Assembly (NCBI RefSeq): GCF_021044795.1
Contig: NZ_JAJNOP010000006.1
Direction: 5' to 3' (one strand)
Source: Acidaminococcus hominis
GTDB taxonomy: Bacteria; Bacillota; Negativicutes; Acidaminococcales; Acidaminococcaceae
DNA length: 64,000 bases
Shown here: positions 17,593-25,327 of the stretch, piece after piece
Numbering within the stretch: the stretch's first letter is position 1
Layout: each line of letters starts with the position of its first letter
The notes under the pieces: generated by a model
Databases searched by the model: none
What the model saw: only the letters and a program-made list of their open reading frames with translations
What the model was told of the DNA's origin: nothing
Program-made: the position numbers and the translations under genes

Positions 17593-18849
17593 TTAGAAAT
17601 GTGCCCGAAGGCCCACATAAGCGGTCTCAGAACCGTTGTCCAGCACATCCAGACTCTCGCCCAAGAGGGATAAATTGGGGCTGAAGGCCCATTCTGCGCC
17701 GACTTTCAGTTTGGCATCGTCAAAATCGTAAAAATCTGTGAACAATTTAAATTTGGGGCTCAGGTTCCAATCCATGCCCACACCAAAGTCCCCTTCTATA
17801 ACTCCGGCCCGGCCCAGCATAAATTTGTTCAGCCGTTTATTGTAATGGAAATCCAAGCGGTCCCGGTCCCCGATATCGGAAACTCCCAGGTAGACAAAGT
17901 CATCCTTGTTGAGGGGCAGTTTGGCGCCCATATCCGTGCGCCATTTACCTTTTTTGTCCCCGTACAGGACATCGGCCTGGAGCTGGGCATCGGAAACCAT
18001 GCCCAGAATCTTATCCGCCTTTTCCGAGGTGGCCTTGGCGTGATGGACCGTTTCCTGGAGCTCTTTCTTCATCTCCGGGTCGGAAACCACACTGTTCAAG
18101 GATTCTGCCGTCTGTTTGATTTTCCGGCTGGCATCGGCCATATTGGCGGCCATAACGGCCACGTTTTGGCCGGTGGCCCCATTGGCATCCGCCTGGGTCA
18201 TAATGCTGTTCATATGCACGGACATATCCCGCATCTGGGTAACCATGGTGTGGATATCTCCCTGGTTCTGCTGGGACATTTCAGCCAGGGAACGGGTGAA
18301 GTCGTTCAGGTTCTTGGCCACTTCCCCGGTCTGGACAAAGCCCTGGCGCATGGATTTCTGCACGTCCTTGTCCCCAAACACGTTGCTGAAGGCATCCACC
18401 ACCACTTCCAGCTTATCCAGTACCTTGCCGGAGGTATCCATCATCTTGCTGATACCGCTGGACTGCTGGCCGGTAATGGTTTCGCCCGCCTTAAAGCTCA
18501 GCCCGGTAGCGATTTGCGGGGGTGCAATGGTTACAAATTTGGTGCCCATAACCCCGTCCATGCCGATGCTGAACTGGGAATTGCGGGGGATTTTCTGCTT
18601 CTCGTCCAGCTTCATGACCACCTTGACCTTGGAGCCGTCCACCACAATGTCTTCCACCTTGCCCACGGGCACCCCGGCGAACCGGACTTCGTTGCCTGCC
18701 TTCAGGCCATTCACATCGTCAAAAATTACATTCAGTTTATACGTTTTGCCGGCAAAGCTGAATACTCCCAAAAAGGTCAGCATCAGCGCCAGGATCACCA
18801 GGCCGCCCAGGGTGACGGCTCCGACTTTTACCTCATCTGTTTTCATCAT
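17593..18849 (-). CDS. mlaD: MlaD/MCE protein with C-terminal beta-barrel-like extension
   Basis: This 418-residue protein starts with one membrane helix (about 12-34), then an MCE domain (about 38-115, containing GLKAGNEVRFAGVPVGKV), a long alpha-helical stalk (about 120-300) and a C-terminal region of amphipathic strands ending YVGLRAHF. E. coli MlaD has only about 180 residues. The layout fits the single-protein transenvelope bridge proposed for Veillonella, in which the helices span the periplasm and the end inserts in the outer membrane. It would carry phospholipid with MlaE and MlaF. Its start overlaps the end of mlaF by 4 bp (ATGA). Confidence 0.9.
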   Translation of the reverse strand: MMKTDEVKVGAVTLGGLVILALMLTFLGVFSFAGKTYKLNVIFDDVNGLKAGNEVRFAGVPVGKVEDIVVDGSKVKVVMKLDEKQKIPRNSQFSIGMDGVMGTKFVTIAPPQIATGLSFKAGETITGQQSSGISKMMDTSGKVLDKLEVVVDAFSNVFGDKDVQKSMRQGFVQTGEVAKNLNDFTRSLAEMSQQNQGDIHTMVTQMRDMSVHMNSIMTQADANGATGQNVAVMAANMADASRKIKQTAESLNSVVSDPEMKKELQETVHHAKATSEKADKILGMVSDAQLQADVLYGDKKGKWRTDMGAKLPLNKDDFVYLGVSDIGDRDRLDFHYNKRLNKFMLGRAGVIEGDFGVGMDWNLSPKFKLFTDFYDFDDAKLKVGAEWAFSPNLSLLGESLDVLDNGSETAYVGLRAHF

Positions 18850-19610
18850 TTGCTCCCTTCACCGGTATCTTCATAAATATCGCTGCGGATAAATGCCCGC
18901 ACTAGCGGCTGCTGGGTCCGCTTGGCCTCGGACACCGTACCGGAAAATACAATGTGGCCTTCGCTGAGCATCAGCACCCGGTCCGCACACAAGAAGGCGG
19001 AAGCCATGTCGTGGGTAACCAAAAGGGAGGTAATCCCCAGCCGCTTTTTGGCTTCCAAAATCAACTGGCTGATGTTGGTGGCCATAATGGGGTCCAGTCC
19101 CGCTGTTGGCTCATCATAGAGAATGATATCCGGCTGCAGGGCCAGCGCCCTGGCCAGCCCCACCCGCTTCTGCATCCCCCCGGACAGGGCTGCCGGGTAC
19201 ACATGTTCGTTGCCGCTAAGACCCACTGCGGCCAAAAGGGCACTGACCCGCTGCTGAATGGCGTCTTCCTTCAGCTTGGTGTGCTGCCGCAGGCCAAAGG
19301 CTACGTTTTCGCTGACGTCCAAAAAGTCGAACAGGGCCGAATACTGGAAGACCATGCCCATATGCTGGCGCAGGGCATTCCACTGCTTCTCGTCGTAGTT
19401 TTCCACGTTCTTGCCCTGGATTACCACGTGCCCCCCCTGGGGTTTCAAAAGGCCAATCAGCAGCTTCAGCACCGTACTTTTGCCGGTGCCGCTGGGGCCG
19501 ATCACCGCCAGGGTTTCGCCCTTTTTCACGGAAAAGCTGACTTTGTCCAGCACCACCTTAGGCCCAAAGGCCATATCCACTTGTTGAAATTCTATGATGG
19601 GTTGTTCCAT
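18846..19610 (-). CDS. mlaF: Phospholipid ABC transporter ATPase MlaF
   Basis: This is a 254-residue ABC ATPase. It has Walker A GPSGTGKST (about 38-46), signature LSGGMQKRVGLARA and Walker B IILYDEPTAGLDP, which is the MlaF/Ttg2A pattern. It powers lipid movement through the MlaE permease at the inner membrane. The genes are packed tightly: 1 bp after mlaE and a 4-bp overlap with mlaD. No mlaB or mlaC homologue is present, consistent with the reduced Mla system of Negativicutes. Confidence 0.94.
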   Translation of the reverse strand: MEQPIIEFQQVDMAFGPKVVLDKVSFSVKKGETLAVIGPSGTGKSTVLKLLIGLLKPQGGHVVIQGKNVENYDEKQWNALRQHMGMVFQYSALFDFLDVSENVAFGLRQHTKLKEDAIQQRVSALLAAVGLSGNEHVYPAALSGGMQKRVGLARALALQPDIILYDEPTAGLDPIMATNISQLILEAKKRLGITSLLVTHDMASAFLCADRVLMLSEGHIVFSGTVSEAKRTQQPLVRAFIRSDIYEDTGEGSK

Positions 19611-19611
19611 G

Positions 19612-20394
19612 TCAGCCTCCGTTTACGTACAAAATCACGGACAGGAAATAATTGCAGATAAAAATCAGGATAATGGACAGCACCACGGAAGCCGTGGTAG
19701 CAAGCCCTACGCCTTCGGCGCCCTGCTTGGCCGTCAGGCCCTTGTGGCAGCCGATGATGGCAATGATGGCACCAAAAAAGGTGCTCTTGATCAGCCCGCC
19801 GATAATATCCCAGGGCTCAATGAAGCCCTGGATGGAATCCAGGAACATCTGGGTGCTGATGTCCGCATAATTTTCTGCCACAAACCAGCCCCCGAAATCC
19901 CCTACCAGGTTGGAATAGACCACCAGGATGGGCATCATCAGGATAATGGCAATAAAACGGGGGGCCACCAGATACTGGACCGGACTTACGGCCATCACCC
20001 GCAGGGCATCAATCTGCTCGGTCACCTTCATGGTGCCGATTTCAGCGGCAATGGCAGCGCCGATCCGGCCAGCCACTACCACCCCGGTCAGGATGGGGGC
20101 CAGTTCCCGGCCCATGGCAATGGCCACAATGCCGCCTACGGAGTCAGCCGCCCCAAAGCGGACAAATTCCTTGGCTGTCTGAACCGACATGACCATGCCC
20201 GTACACAAAATGGTCATCCCCACAATGGGCAGGGAGTCCGCCCCCAGTTTGCCCATTTGGCGCACCACTTCCTTGGGGTCCGCCTGGCGCACCAGGGCGC
20301 AGGTCTCCAGAAACAAATTCACTACGCGGCCGGTGCGGGCACACAGATCCAGCATTTTCCGGCCCACCCAGCGGCAAAGTTGTTGTATCCCCAT
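19612..20394 (-). CDS. mlaE: Phospholipid ABC transporter permease MlaE
   Basis: The 260-residue MlaE/Ttg2B permease has about five to six membrane segments and the conserved stretch AIAMGRELAPILTGVVVAGR followed by GAAIAAEIGTM. MlaE forms the membrane part of the MlaFED complex. I start at the ATG at 20394 because AAGGAG lies 6 bp upstream; an upstream in-frame codon at 20427 has no such site. The gene begins the mlaE-mlaF-mlaD unit. Confidence 0.93.
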   Translation of the reverse strand: MGIQQLCRWVGRKMLDLCARTGRVVNLFLETCALVRQADPKEVVRQMGKLGADSLPIVGMTILCTGMVMSVQTAKEFVRFGAADSVGGIVAIAMGRELAPILTGVVVAGRIGAAIAAEIGTMKVTEQIDALRVMAVSPVQYLVAPRFIAIILMMPILVVYSNLVGDFGGWFVAENYADISTQMFLDSIQGFIEPWDIIGGLIKSTFFGAIIAIIGCHKGLTAKQGAEGVGLATTASVVLSIILIFICNYFLSVILYVNGG

Positions 20395-20441
20395 AAAATT
20401 CTCCTTAACACTGTTACAGCTTGTCAATTGATATACAGAAT

Positions 20442-20447
20442 ATTATA
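20442..20447 (-). promoter_or_regulatory. Possible -10 element of mlaE
   Basis: A perfect TATAAT lies on the minus strand 48 bp upstream of the mlaE start. The -35 region at 17 bp (TTCCTT) is poor, so activation or another promoter is possible. Confidence 0.35.
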
Positions 20448-20539
20448 ACCCATTCAGGGCAAAAAAGGAAAACAGAAACAAGTTTTTTTCTGTACGGCTT
20501 CTCAGCCGCACCACAGCAGGGATTTTCCCCCTTCAAGAG

Positions 20540-20555
20540 CTGACTGTACAGTCAG
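20540..20555. promoter_or_regulatory. Palindromic operator candidate upstream of mlaE
   Basis: CTGACT-GTAC-AGTCAG is a perfect 16-bp palindrome. It has the same half sites and 4-bp spacing as the site at the tolC promoter (17528-17543). The form resembles TetR-family operators, but no such regulator is encoded in this window. Confidence 0.5.
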
Positions 20556-20563
20556 TTCTTGGC

Positions 20564-20609
20564 CAAAAACAGGGCGGATTCTCCCATCCAGGGACAGGAA
20601 ATATCCGCC
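20564..20609 (-). terminator. Possible terminator after the S55 peptidase gene
   Basis: On the minus strand GGCGGAT and ATCCGCC (stem arms at 20603-20609 and 20573-20579) enclose a long loop and are followed by CTGTTTTTGG. Confidence 0.4.
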
Positions 20610-20621
20610 GCTGCGGTTTTG

Positions 20622-22370
20622 TTATTTGCCCTTTACCCGGGCCGTAATAGTGGCTTCCCCACTGATGATAAAGTCCATGGGGAATTTCTGCTTGTACTTG
20701 CTGCCCCGCAGAATGCCGCTGAGGGAGGAACTGGTCAGCCCCATTTCCTGCTGCTGGTTCTTCCGGCTGGAAGGGCCATAGCTGGGCATCAGGTCCACAA
20801 TTACTTCGTTGTTGGCATCCATGGTATTGAATTCATCAATAAAGTCCTTCAGTTTCCGCTGAGGCTGCTGGGTCATGGGATTATCCTCGGTCACCAGCTG
20901 ATCTCCGTCATTGTTATTTTTCTTCTGCTGGCTGGAAATGGCCCGGGTCACCCAGCTGGTGGCATTGCCGCTGCGGACAATCAGGGTCATGGGCCCGCTG
21001 GGCTGCTTATCCGGCACCTTGAAGTTGATGGTCCGAGTAATTTCTTCTGCCCGGTAGGGTTTAAAGGTTACGGAAATAGGCAGTACGTCTCCGGGAGCCA
21101 CTGGCTTCATAGGGATGGAAGCGCCTACCAGCTCTGCCACTTCGCAGCTGGCCGTGGTTTCCACATCCACGTTGACATCTTGGATGGTCACCTTGTTGAA
21201 CCGGTTGTTCATCAGCATATCGGTGGCGATGTTCAGCTCGGAATCCGTCAGCTTGCCAATATCGGAAGCACTGTAGAACATATTTTCCCGGCGCAGCTGG
21301 ATGGGATTGTCCTGGTCGTCCTGGGCCGTAATGGTAAAGCGGATTCGGGAGGTGCCGCCGCCCTTTCTGTCCTTGGCCAGGCTCACCGTATTGTAGGTAA
21401 CCCCGTCCACCAGGGAGGGCACCAGATCCTCATCGGTTACCAGCTGGACATTGGTGCTTTTGTGCACGCCCCGGTCCTTGTCGGTTACGGAAACATACAT
21501 GGGAATGATGTTGGCGTTCTGCCCCTCTAGGCCCGCTACACCCACCAACCGGTCCTGGCTGATCCGGCCCAGGGTCTTGCCCAGGGTGCCCACCTTAAAG
21601 GCACTCTGGATATTGGGCACGGAAGCAAAAATCCAGGCATTGGTCATAAAATAGTCGGAAGCCCCATGCTGCAGGAAGGGGTGCCCAAAGGCCAGTACCC
21701 GGCCCTCATCGTCGGTCCAGGTTACCGTGCCGATGGCGCCGATCACCATATCCCCCCGTACCAGGGAGACCCCCACGGAACTGCCCGGCTCCAGTTTTAC
21801 CTGGTCCAGGTCCGCATTTCCCGCAGGCACGGCGTAGGAAGTCAGCCCAAAAGGCTTCAGCCGTTCGTTCAGGTAGCTGACCCCGTCCGTGGTAAAGCCG
21901 CTGACCATAAGCGGCGTGCCCTTGGCCAGGCTGGGCTGGCCGGACTGGAACACAGAAGGCCGGGGGTCCGGCTGGGCAAACAGCTGGAGCATTTCGTCAA
22001 TGGGGGTAAGAAAACAATAATTGGGGTCGGAAAAGGCCTGGCCGTAGGCCACAGCGCCCGCCAGCCGTCCGTTGATGTACACCGGACTGCCGCTCATGCC
22101 CTGGGCAATGCCGCCGCTTTTTTGCAGCAGGGGCCCGGAGGCCTTGATCAGGATATTATAGCCGCCGGTTTCCGTACCGGTGACCCCCAGCACCTCCACA
22201 TCGAAGGTTTCGATTTTTGCACCTTCAATGACGGTTTTGCCGTAGCCCGTCATGCCGGGTTTCAATTCTTCCACCGCAATGGTAGGAATGGCAGCCCACA
22301 CCAGGGACGCCAAAGCAAAAACCCCTGTCAGGGTCAGAATCAAGATGCGCTTCCAGTTCAAAACGTGCAT
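20622..22370 (-). CDS. SpoIVB-type S55 peptidase domain protein
   Basis: The protein has 582 residues, with an N-terminal signal or anchor (about 8-27) and an S55 serine-peptidase domain marked by GMSGSPVYINGRLAGAV (about 91-107) and AFGHPF. SpoIVB of Bacillus cleaves regulators of sigma-K during sporulation. Here the long C-terminal half (about 330-582) is unlike SpoIVB and ends in strand-rich sequence, and the neighbours are envelope genes, so an envelope role is more likely. The PDZ domain is not obvious. Substrate unknown. Confidence 0.75.
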   Translation of the reverse strand: MHVLNWKRILILTLTGVFALASLVWAAIPTIAVEELKPGMTGYGKTVIEGAKIETFDVEVLGVTGTETGGYNILIKASGPLLQKSGGIAQGMSGSPVYINGRLAGAVAYGQAFSDPNYCFLTPIDEMLQLFAQPDPRPSVFQSGQPSLAKGTPLMVSGFTTDGVSYLNERLKPFGLTSYAVPAGNADLDQVKLEPGSSVGVSLVRGDMVIGAIGTVTWTDDEGRVLAFGHPFLQHGASDYFMTNAWIFASVPNIQSAFKVGTLGKTLGRISQDRLVGVAGLEGQNANIIPMYVSVTDKDRGVHKSTNVQLVTDEDLVPSLVDGVTYNTVSLAKDRKGGGTSRIRFTITAQDDQDNPIQLRRENMFYSASDIGKLTDSELNIATDMLMNNRFNKVTIQDVNVDVETTASCEVAELVGASIPMKPVAPGDVLPISVTFKPYRAEEITRTINFKVPDKQPSGPMTLIVRSGNATSWVTRAISSQQKKNNNDGDQLVTEDNPMTQQPQRKLKDFIDEFNTMDANNEVIVDLMPSYGPSSRKNQQQEMGLTSSSLSGILRGSKYKQKFPMDFIISGEATITARVKGK

Positions 22371-22387
22371 ATGCCCTCCATACAGGT

Positions 22388-22415
22388 AAAGACCGGCGCC
22401 GAAGCGTCGGTCTTT
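22388..22415 (-). terminator. Hairpin between the biotinyl-like gene and the S55 gene
   Basis: AAAGACCG pairs with CGGTCTTT around a GC-rich loop. The T-run is short on the minus strand and longer on the plus strand, so it may only attenuate transcription into the peptidase gene. Confidence 0.35.
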
Positions 22416-22426
22416 TTCGCTAAGTC

Positions 22427-22732
22427 TTACGGTTCGATTTCAGCAACCACTTGGTCCGCCGAAACTTGTCCGCCGGGGGCTACACTTACCGAAACAACCT
22501 TTCCGCTGCAATTGGCTCTGGCGGCGGGTGCCGTCCCTGCCAAAGTCTTTACGGTAACCAGTACCGCCCCTTCCGTTACCTGGGCGCCTACGTTCACCGT
22601 ACTCACCACCTGACCGGACAGGCTGCTTTTCTGGGGCCGTCCGCCGGCGGCCTGGGCAATGCCAAAGGCCAGGAGGGCGATCATCAAGGCTGCCGCCCAT
22701 ATCTTCTTGCTTTTCATGAATTTATTCAACAT
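22427..22732 (-). CDS. Small secreted biotinyl/lipoyl-like domain protein
   Basis: This product of about 101 residues starts with a signal peptide (MKSKKIWAA through AQAAG) and then has the hammerhead fold pattern of biotinyl/lipoyl domains: LSGQVVSTVNVGAQVTEGAVLV and SGKVVSVSVAPGGQVSADQ. The AMKM-type lysine that would carry biotin is not at the expected turn, and an exported protein would not meet the ligase. It may therefore be a structural barrel-sandwich module, as in membrane-fusion proteins. I start at the ATG at 22732, since GAGG lies 8 bp upstream; an in-frame GTG at 22741 overlaps that site. Confidence 0.6.
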   Translation of the reverse strand: MLNKFMKSKKIWAAALMIALLAFGIAQAAGGRPQKSSLSGQVVSTVNVGAQVTEGAVLVTVKTLAGTAPAARANCSGKVVSVSVAPGGQVSADQVVAEIEP

Positions 22733-22765
22733 GATCAGCACCTCGTTTCTCTATAGTGTACCAGT

Positions 22766-22795
22766 ATTATATACCGAATGGCCATTCTTATGCAA
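22766..22795 (-). promoter_or_regulatory. Promoter of the biotinyl-like gene
   Basis: On the minus strand TTGCAT (22790-22795), an 18-bp spacer and TATAAT (22766-22771) lie just after the stop codon of the upstream glycosidase gene. Confidence 0.6.
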
Positions 22796-22801
22796 GAAGT
22801 G

Positions 22802-24232
22802 TCACTTCCGGAAGAAGCCCAACGCCACCCGAACCGGCCGTTCTTCCCCATCGGAAGGATCATTCATCACCTTGCCATTGACCACCATTTCACTGGAGCC
22901 GCCGCCGTCAAAATTCATGGCCCGGTCGGCCCCCAGGCTCACAAAATAGCGGGCAAATTCCGTCAGGCTCATGCCGGCGCTGACGTCGGAACGGCCGTCC
23001 GCCACCACTACCAGCACCGTGCCGTCCTTTTTGATGCCCACGCCCGTCCGGGGCGCCCGTCCTTGGGCAATATCGGGGGCAATCTCCTCCTGGGCAGCGG
23101 TTACTTCCACCAGCCCGTCCCACACCAAAAGCGGCCCTGCAGAGCCCACCGAAGGGGCTTCATCTGCCCGGGCGTTCCCCAGGCTTTGGGTTACGGTAAG
23201 CTGCTCCCCTCGGCGCAGACCGTTAAGGAACCGGGCCCCCTGGCCGTTTCCGGACAGGACGCTGTAGCCGGCAGTAAGCGGCATATCCCCCCGGGAGCTG
23301 ATGGCCGTTACCCGGCTGTTGCCGTTGAGCTGCACCTCGGTACCGTAGGAATTGGTATCCGTGGCCGTATCGTAGCCATCGTTAAACAAAATCAGTTCAT
23401 TGGACAGCCGCATCCGGTTCACCGCACTGATGGGCATACTGTTCCCTTCCTGGTCCTTCACCACACCCTGGTAGGCCAGTCCCGTTTCAATGGAAGGCTG
23501 TCCCTTGGCGTCAATCACCAGACCCGTTCTAGGCGTAGTTTCCGAAGCCAACCATTTGTTCTGGATTTTCAGGTTTCCCACCACCCAGATATCACTGTCA
23601 AAATAGGAGGCGTTCACCAGGCTTACTGCCCCGGAACGGCGGGCAATCATGGACAGGGTACCCTTTTGGATGGTTTTTCCGTAGCCCGGAATAAAGTCCA
23701 GCTTAAATTCGCTGTTAGGCGTCATGGTCAGTACATAGGTACGCACATTCCCCGCTCCCAGATTTACGGTGCTCTGCTTGTAGGTCAGGCCCTTGCCCAG
23801 CCACTGGGAAGAGCTGGACCAGTTGGCCGCAGCAGGGTTCTCGTCCCCGGGAGCCCGGGGAAAATCAATCACCAGTCGTTTGGGCCGTCCTAAAGCAAAA
23901 ATCTTATACTCCGGTACCGGCTGCCGGAACTCAATGACCAGCTGGCTATCCTTTCCCTTGGGGGAAAGCGTGGCCCGTTTCACCCGGGGATCCCGGAGCC
24001 GTACCATCTGGGTCCGCTCTGTATCCCCCTTGAAATCTATAATCAGCTGCCGGCCCGAGGTGCGGGCCGTGTATTTTACCGTTTTGTCCAGGCTCAGCAC
24101 GATTCGGGCCCGCTTGGGGGTAACCCCGCCCCGCATGGCCTCAATATCCGCTGCCTGGGCGCCCAAGGGCGCACCCAGCAGAAGGCCGGCCAAAAGCAGC
24201 CGCCCCATCCATTTGGTGTACCGTTTCTTCAC
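22802..24232 (-). CDS. AMIN-domain phosphodiester glycosidase (NAGPA family)
   Basis: The protein has 476 residues, with a signal peptide (about 1-27), an AMIN-like domain (about 35-125, e.g. RIVLSLDKTVKYTARTSGRQ) that usually targets proteins to peptidoglycan or septa, and a NAGPA domain (about 190-476). The C-terminal signature MNFDGGGSSEMVVNGKVMN is characteristic of phosphodiester glycosidases, which remove sugar phosphodiester caps. The substrate is likely an envelope glycopolymer, by inference. A terminator precedes it, so it is probably not in the mreB transcript. Confidence 0.82.
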   Translation of the reverse strand: MKKRYTKWMGRLLLAGLLLGAPLGAQAADIEAMRGGVTPKRARIVLSLDKTVKYTARTSGRQLIIDFKGDTERTQMVRLRDPRVKRATLSPKGKDSQLVIEFRQPVPEYKIFALGRPKRLVIDFPRAPGDENPAAANWSSSSQWLGKGLTYKQSTVNLGAGNVRTYVLTMTPNSEFKLDFIPGYGKTIQKGTLSMIARRSGAVSLVNASYFDSDIWVVGNLKIQNKWLASETTPRTGLVIDAKGQPSIETGLAYQGVVKDQEGNSMPISAVNRMRLSNELILFNDGYDTATDTNSYGTEVQLNGNSRVTAISSRGDMPLTAGYSVLSGNGQGARFLNGLRRGEQLTVTQSLGNARADEAPSVGSAGPLLVWDGLVEVTAAQEEIAPDIAQGRAPRTGVGIKKDGTVLVVVADGRSDVSAGMSLTEFARYFVSLGADRAMNFDGGGSSEMVVNGKVMNDPSDGEERPVRVALGFFRK

Positions 24233-24247
24233 TTGTATGCCTCCTAA

Positions 24248-24275
24248 GACAAAAGGTGCTGCCGCAGCAGCACCC
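24248..24275 (-). terminator. Terminator after mreB
   Basis: The perfect 8-bp stem GGTGCTGC/GCAGCACC with a 4-base loop is followed on the minus strand by TTTTGTCTT. Confidence 0.7.
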
Positions 24276-24289
24276 CAAAATTGTTTTCA

Positions 24290-25318
24290 TTATTCCTGAA
24301 AGGTAAGTCCTTCGTCCAAAGCCCGGCCTGTTCCAATGGCCACACAGTCCTCCGGCCGTTCTGTCACCCGGACGGGCATCCGCAGCTGCTCGCCCAGCAC
24401 CTGTGCCAGGCCGTCCAGCTGGGCGCCTCCGCCGGTAAGGACCATACCCTGGGCCAGAACATCCGCCGCCAGTTCTGGCGGGATTTTTTCCAGCGCCCGA
24501 TGGATACAGGACAGCACCATTTCCAGGGCTTCCTGCATGCCCCGGGCCGTATCCCGGGAGTCCAGCCGCAGGCTGGTGGGAAGGCCGGTAATCATGTCCC
24601 GGCCTTTGACAATGAGATTGCCCCGGGCCGCAGCCGGATTCACCGTGCCAATTTCCAATTTGATTTCTTCCGTCAAAGCATCCTCCACCTGGATATTCAG
24701 GTGGTTTTTCATATATCGGGACAGGCTTTGGTTAAAGGCCTGCCCTCCCAGCCGCAGGGAAGCGGAGCTGACCAGCTGCCCCATACTGAGCACCGCAGCT
24801 TCCGTGGTTTCCGCCCCAAGGGTCACCACCAGGCAGCCCAGGGGTTTCTGTACCGCAAGGCCCGCCCCCAGAGCCGCCGCTAACGGCTCCTCCAGCAGAT
24901 AGGCCTTGGACGCACCGGCCTGCATGGCAGCCTCCGTGACCGCCCGGCGTTCCACGCCGGTGGCGTCCGTAGGCACGCACAGCATTACCCGGGGCTTGAA
25001 GAACAAATTCCGTCCCACCACCCGGGTCAGGGCCGCCTCCAAAAGAGCCTGGGCCCCGTCAAACTCGGCAATGACCCCGTTTACCAAGGGCCGGATTACC
25101 CGGATATGGGGAGAGTCCTTGTCAGCCATAGCGGCTGCCTTGGCCCCAATGGCCACGGCTTTTCCCTGCCTGTCATCAAAGGCAACCACGGAGGGTTCCC
25201 TTAGGACAATGCCCCGGTTTTTCATGTATACCCGGATATGGTAGGTCCCCAGATCAATCCCCACGTCTGTCTGATGCAAAAGACGGGAAAAGAAACTTCT
25301 CTCCATCCGTTTTCTCAT
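24290..25318 (-). CDS. mreB: MreB/Mbl-like bacterial actin, divergent nucleotide site
   Basis: This 342-residue protein aligns with MreB along its length: GIDLGTYHIRVYMKNRGIVL at the N-terminus, EPSVVAFDD, LLEEPLAAALGAGL, and VLTGGGAQLDGL near the C-terminus. MreB filaments guide cell-wall synthesis under the inner membrane. Two ATP-phosphate motifs are altered: the usual DLGTANT reads DLGTYHI, and DIGGGTTE reads TLGAETTE (about 167-173). It may bind nucleotide poorly. It sits 9 bp after murA, as mbl does in many Firmicutes. mreC and mreD are not here. Confidence 0.85.
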   Translation of the reverse strand: MRKRMERSFFSRLLHQTDVGIDLGTYHIRVYMKNRGIVLREPSVVAFDDRQGKAVAIGAKAAAMADKDSPHIRVIRPLVNGVIAEFDGAQALLEAALTRVVGRNLFFKPRVMLCVPTDATGVERRAVTEAAMQAGASKAYLLEEPLAAALGAGLAVQKPLGCLVVTLGAETTEAAVLSMGQLVSSASLRLGGQAFNQSLSRYMKNHLNIQVEDALTEEIKLEIGTVNPAAARGNLIVKGRDMITGLPTSLRLDSRDTARGMQEALEMVLSCIHRALEKIPPELAADVLAQGMVLTGGGAQLDGLAQVLGEQLRMPVRVTERPEDCVAIGTGRALDEGLTFQE

Positions 25319-25327
25319 ACTTCCACC

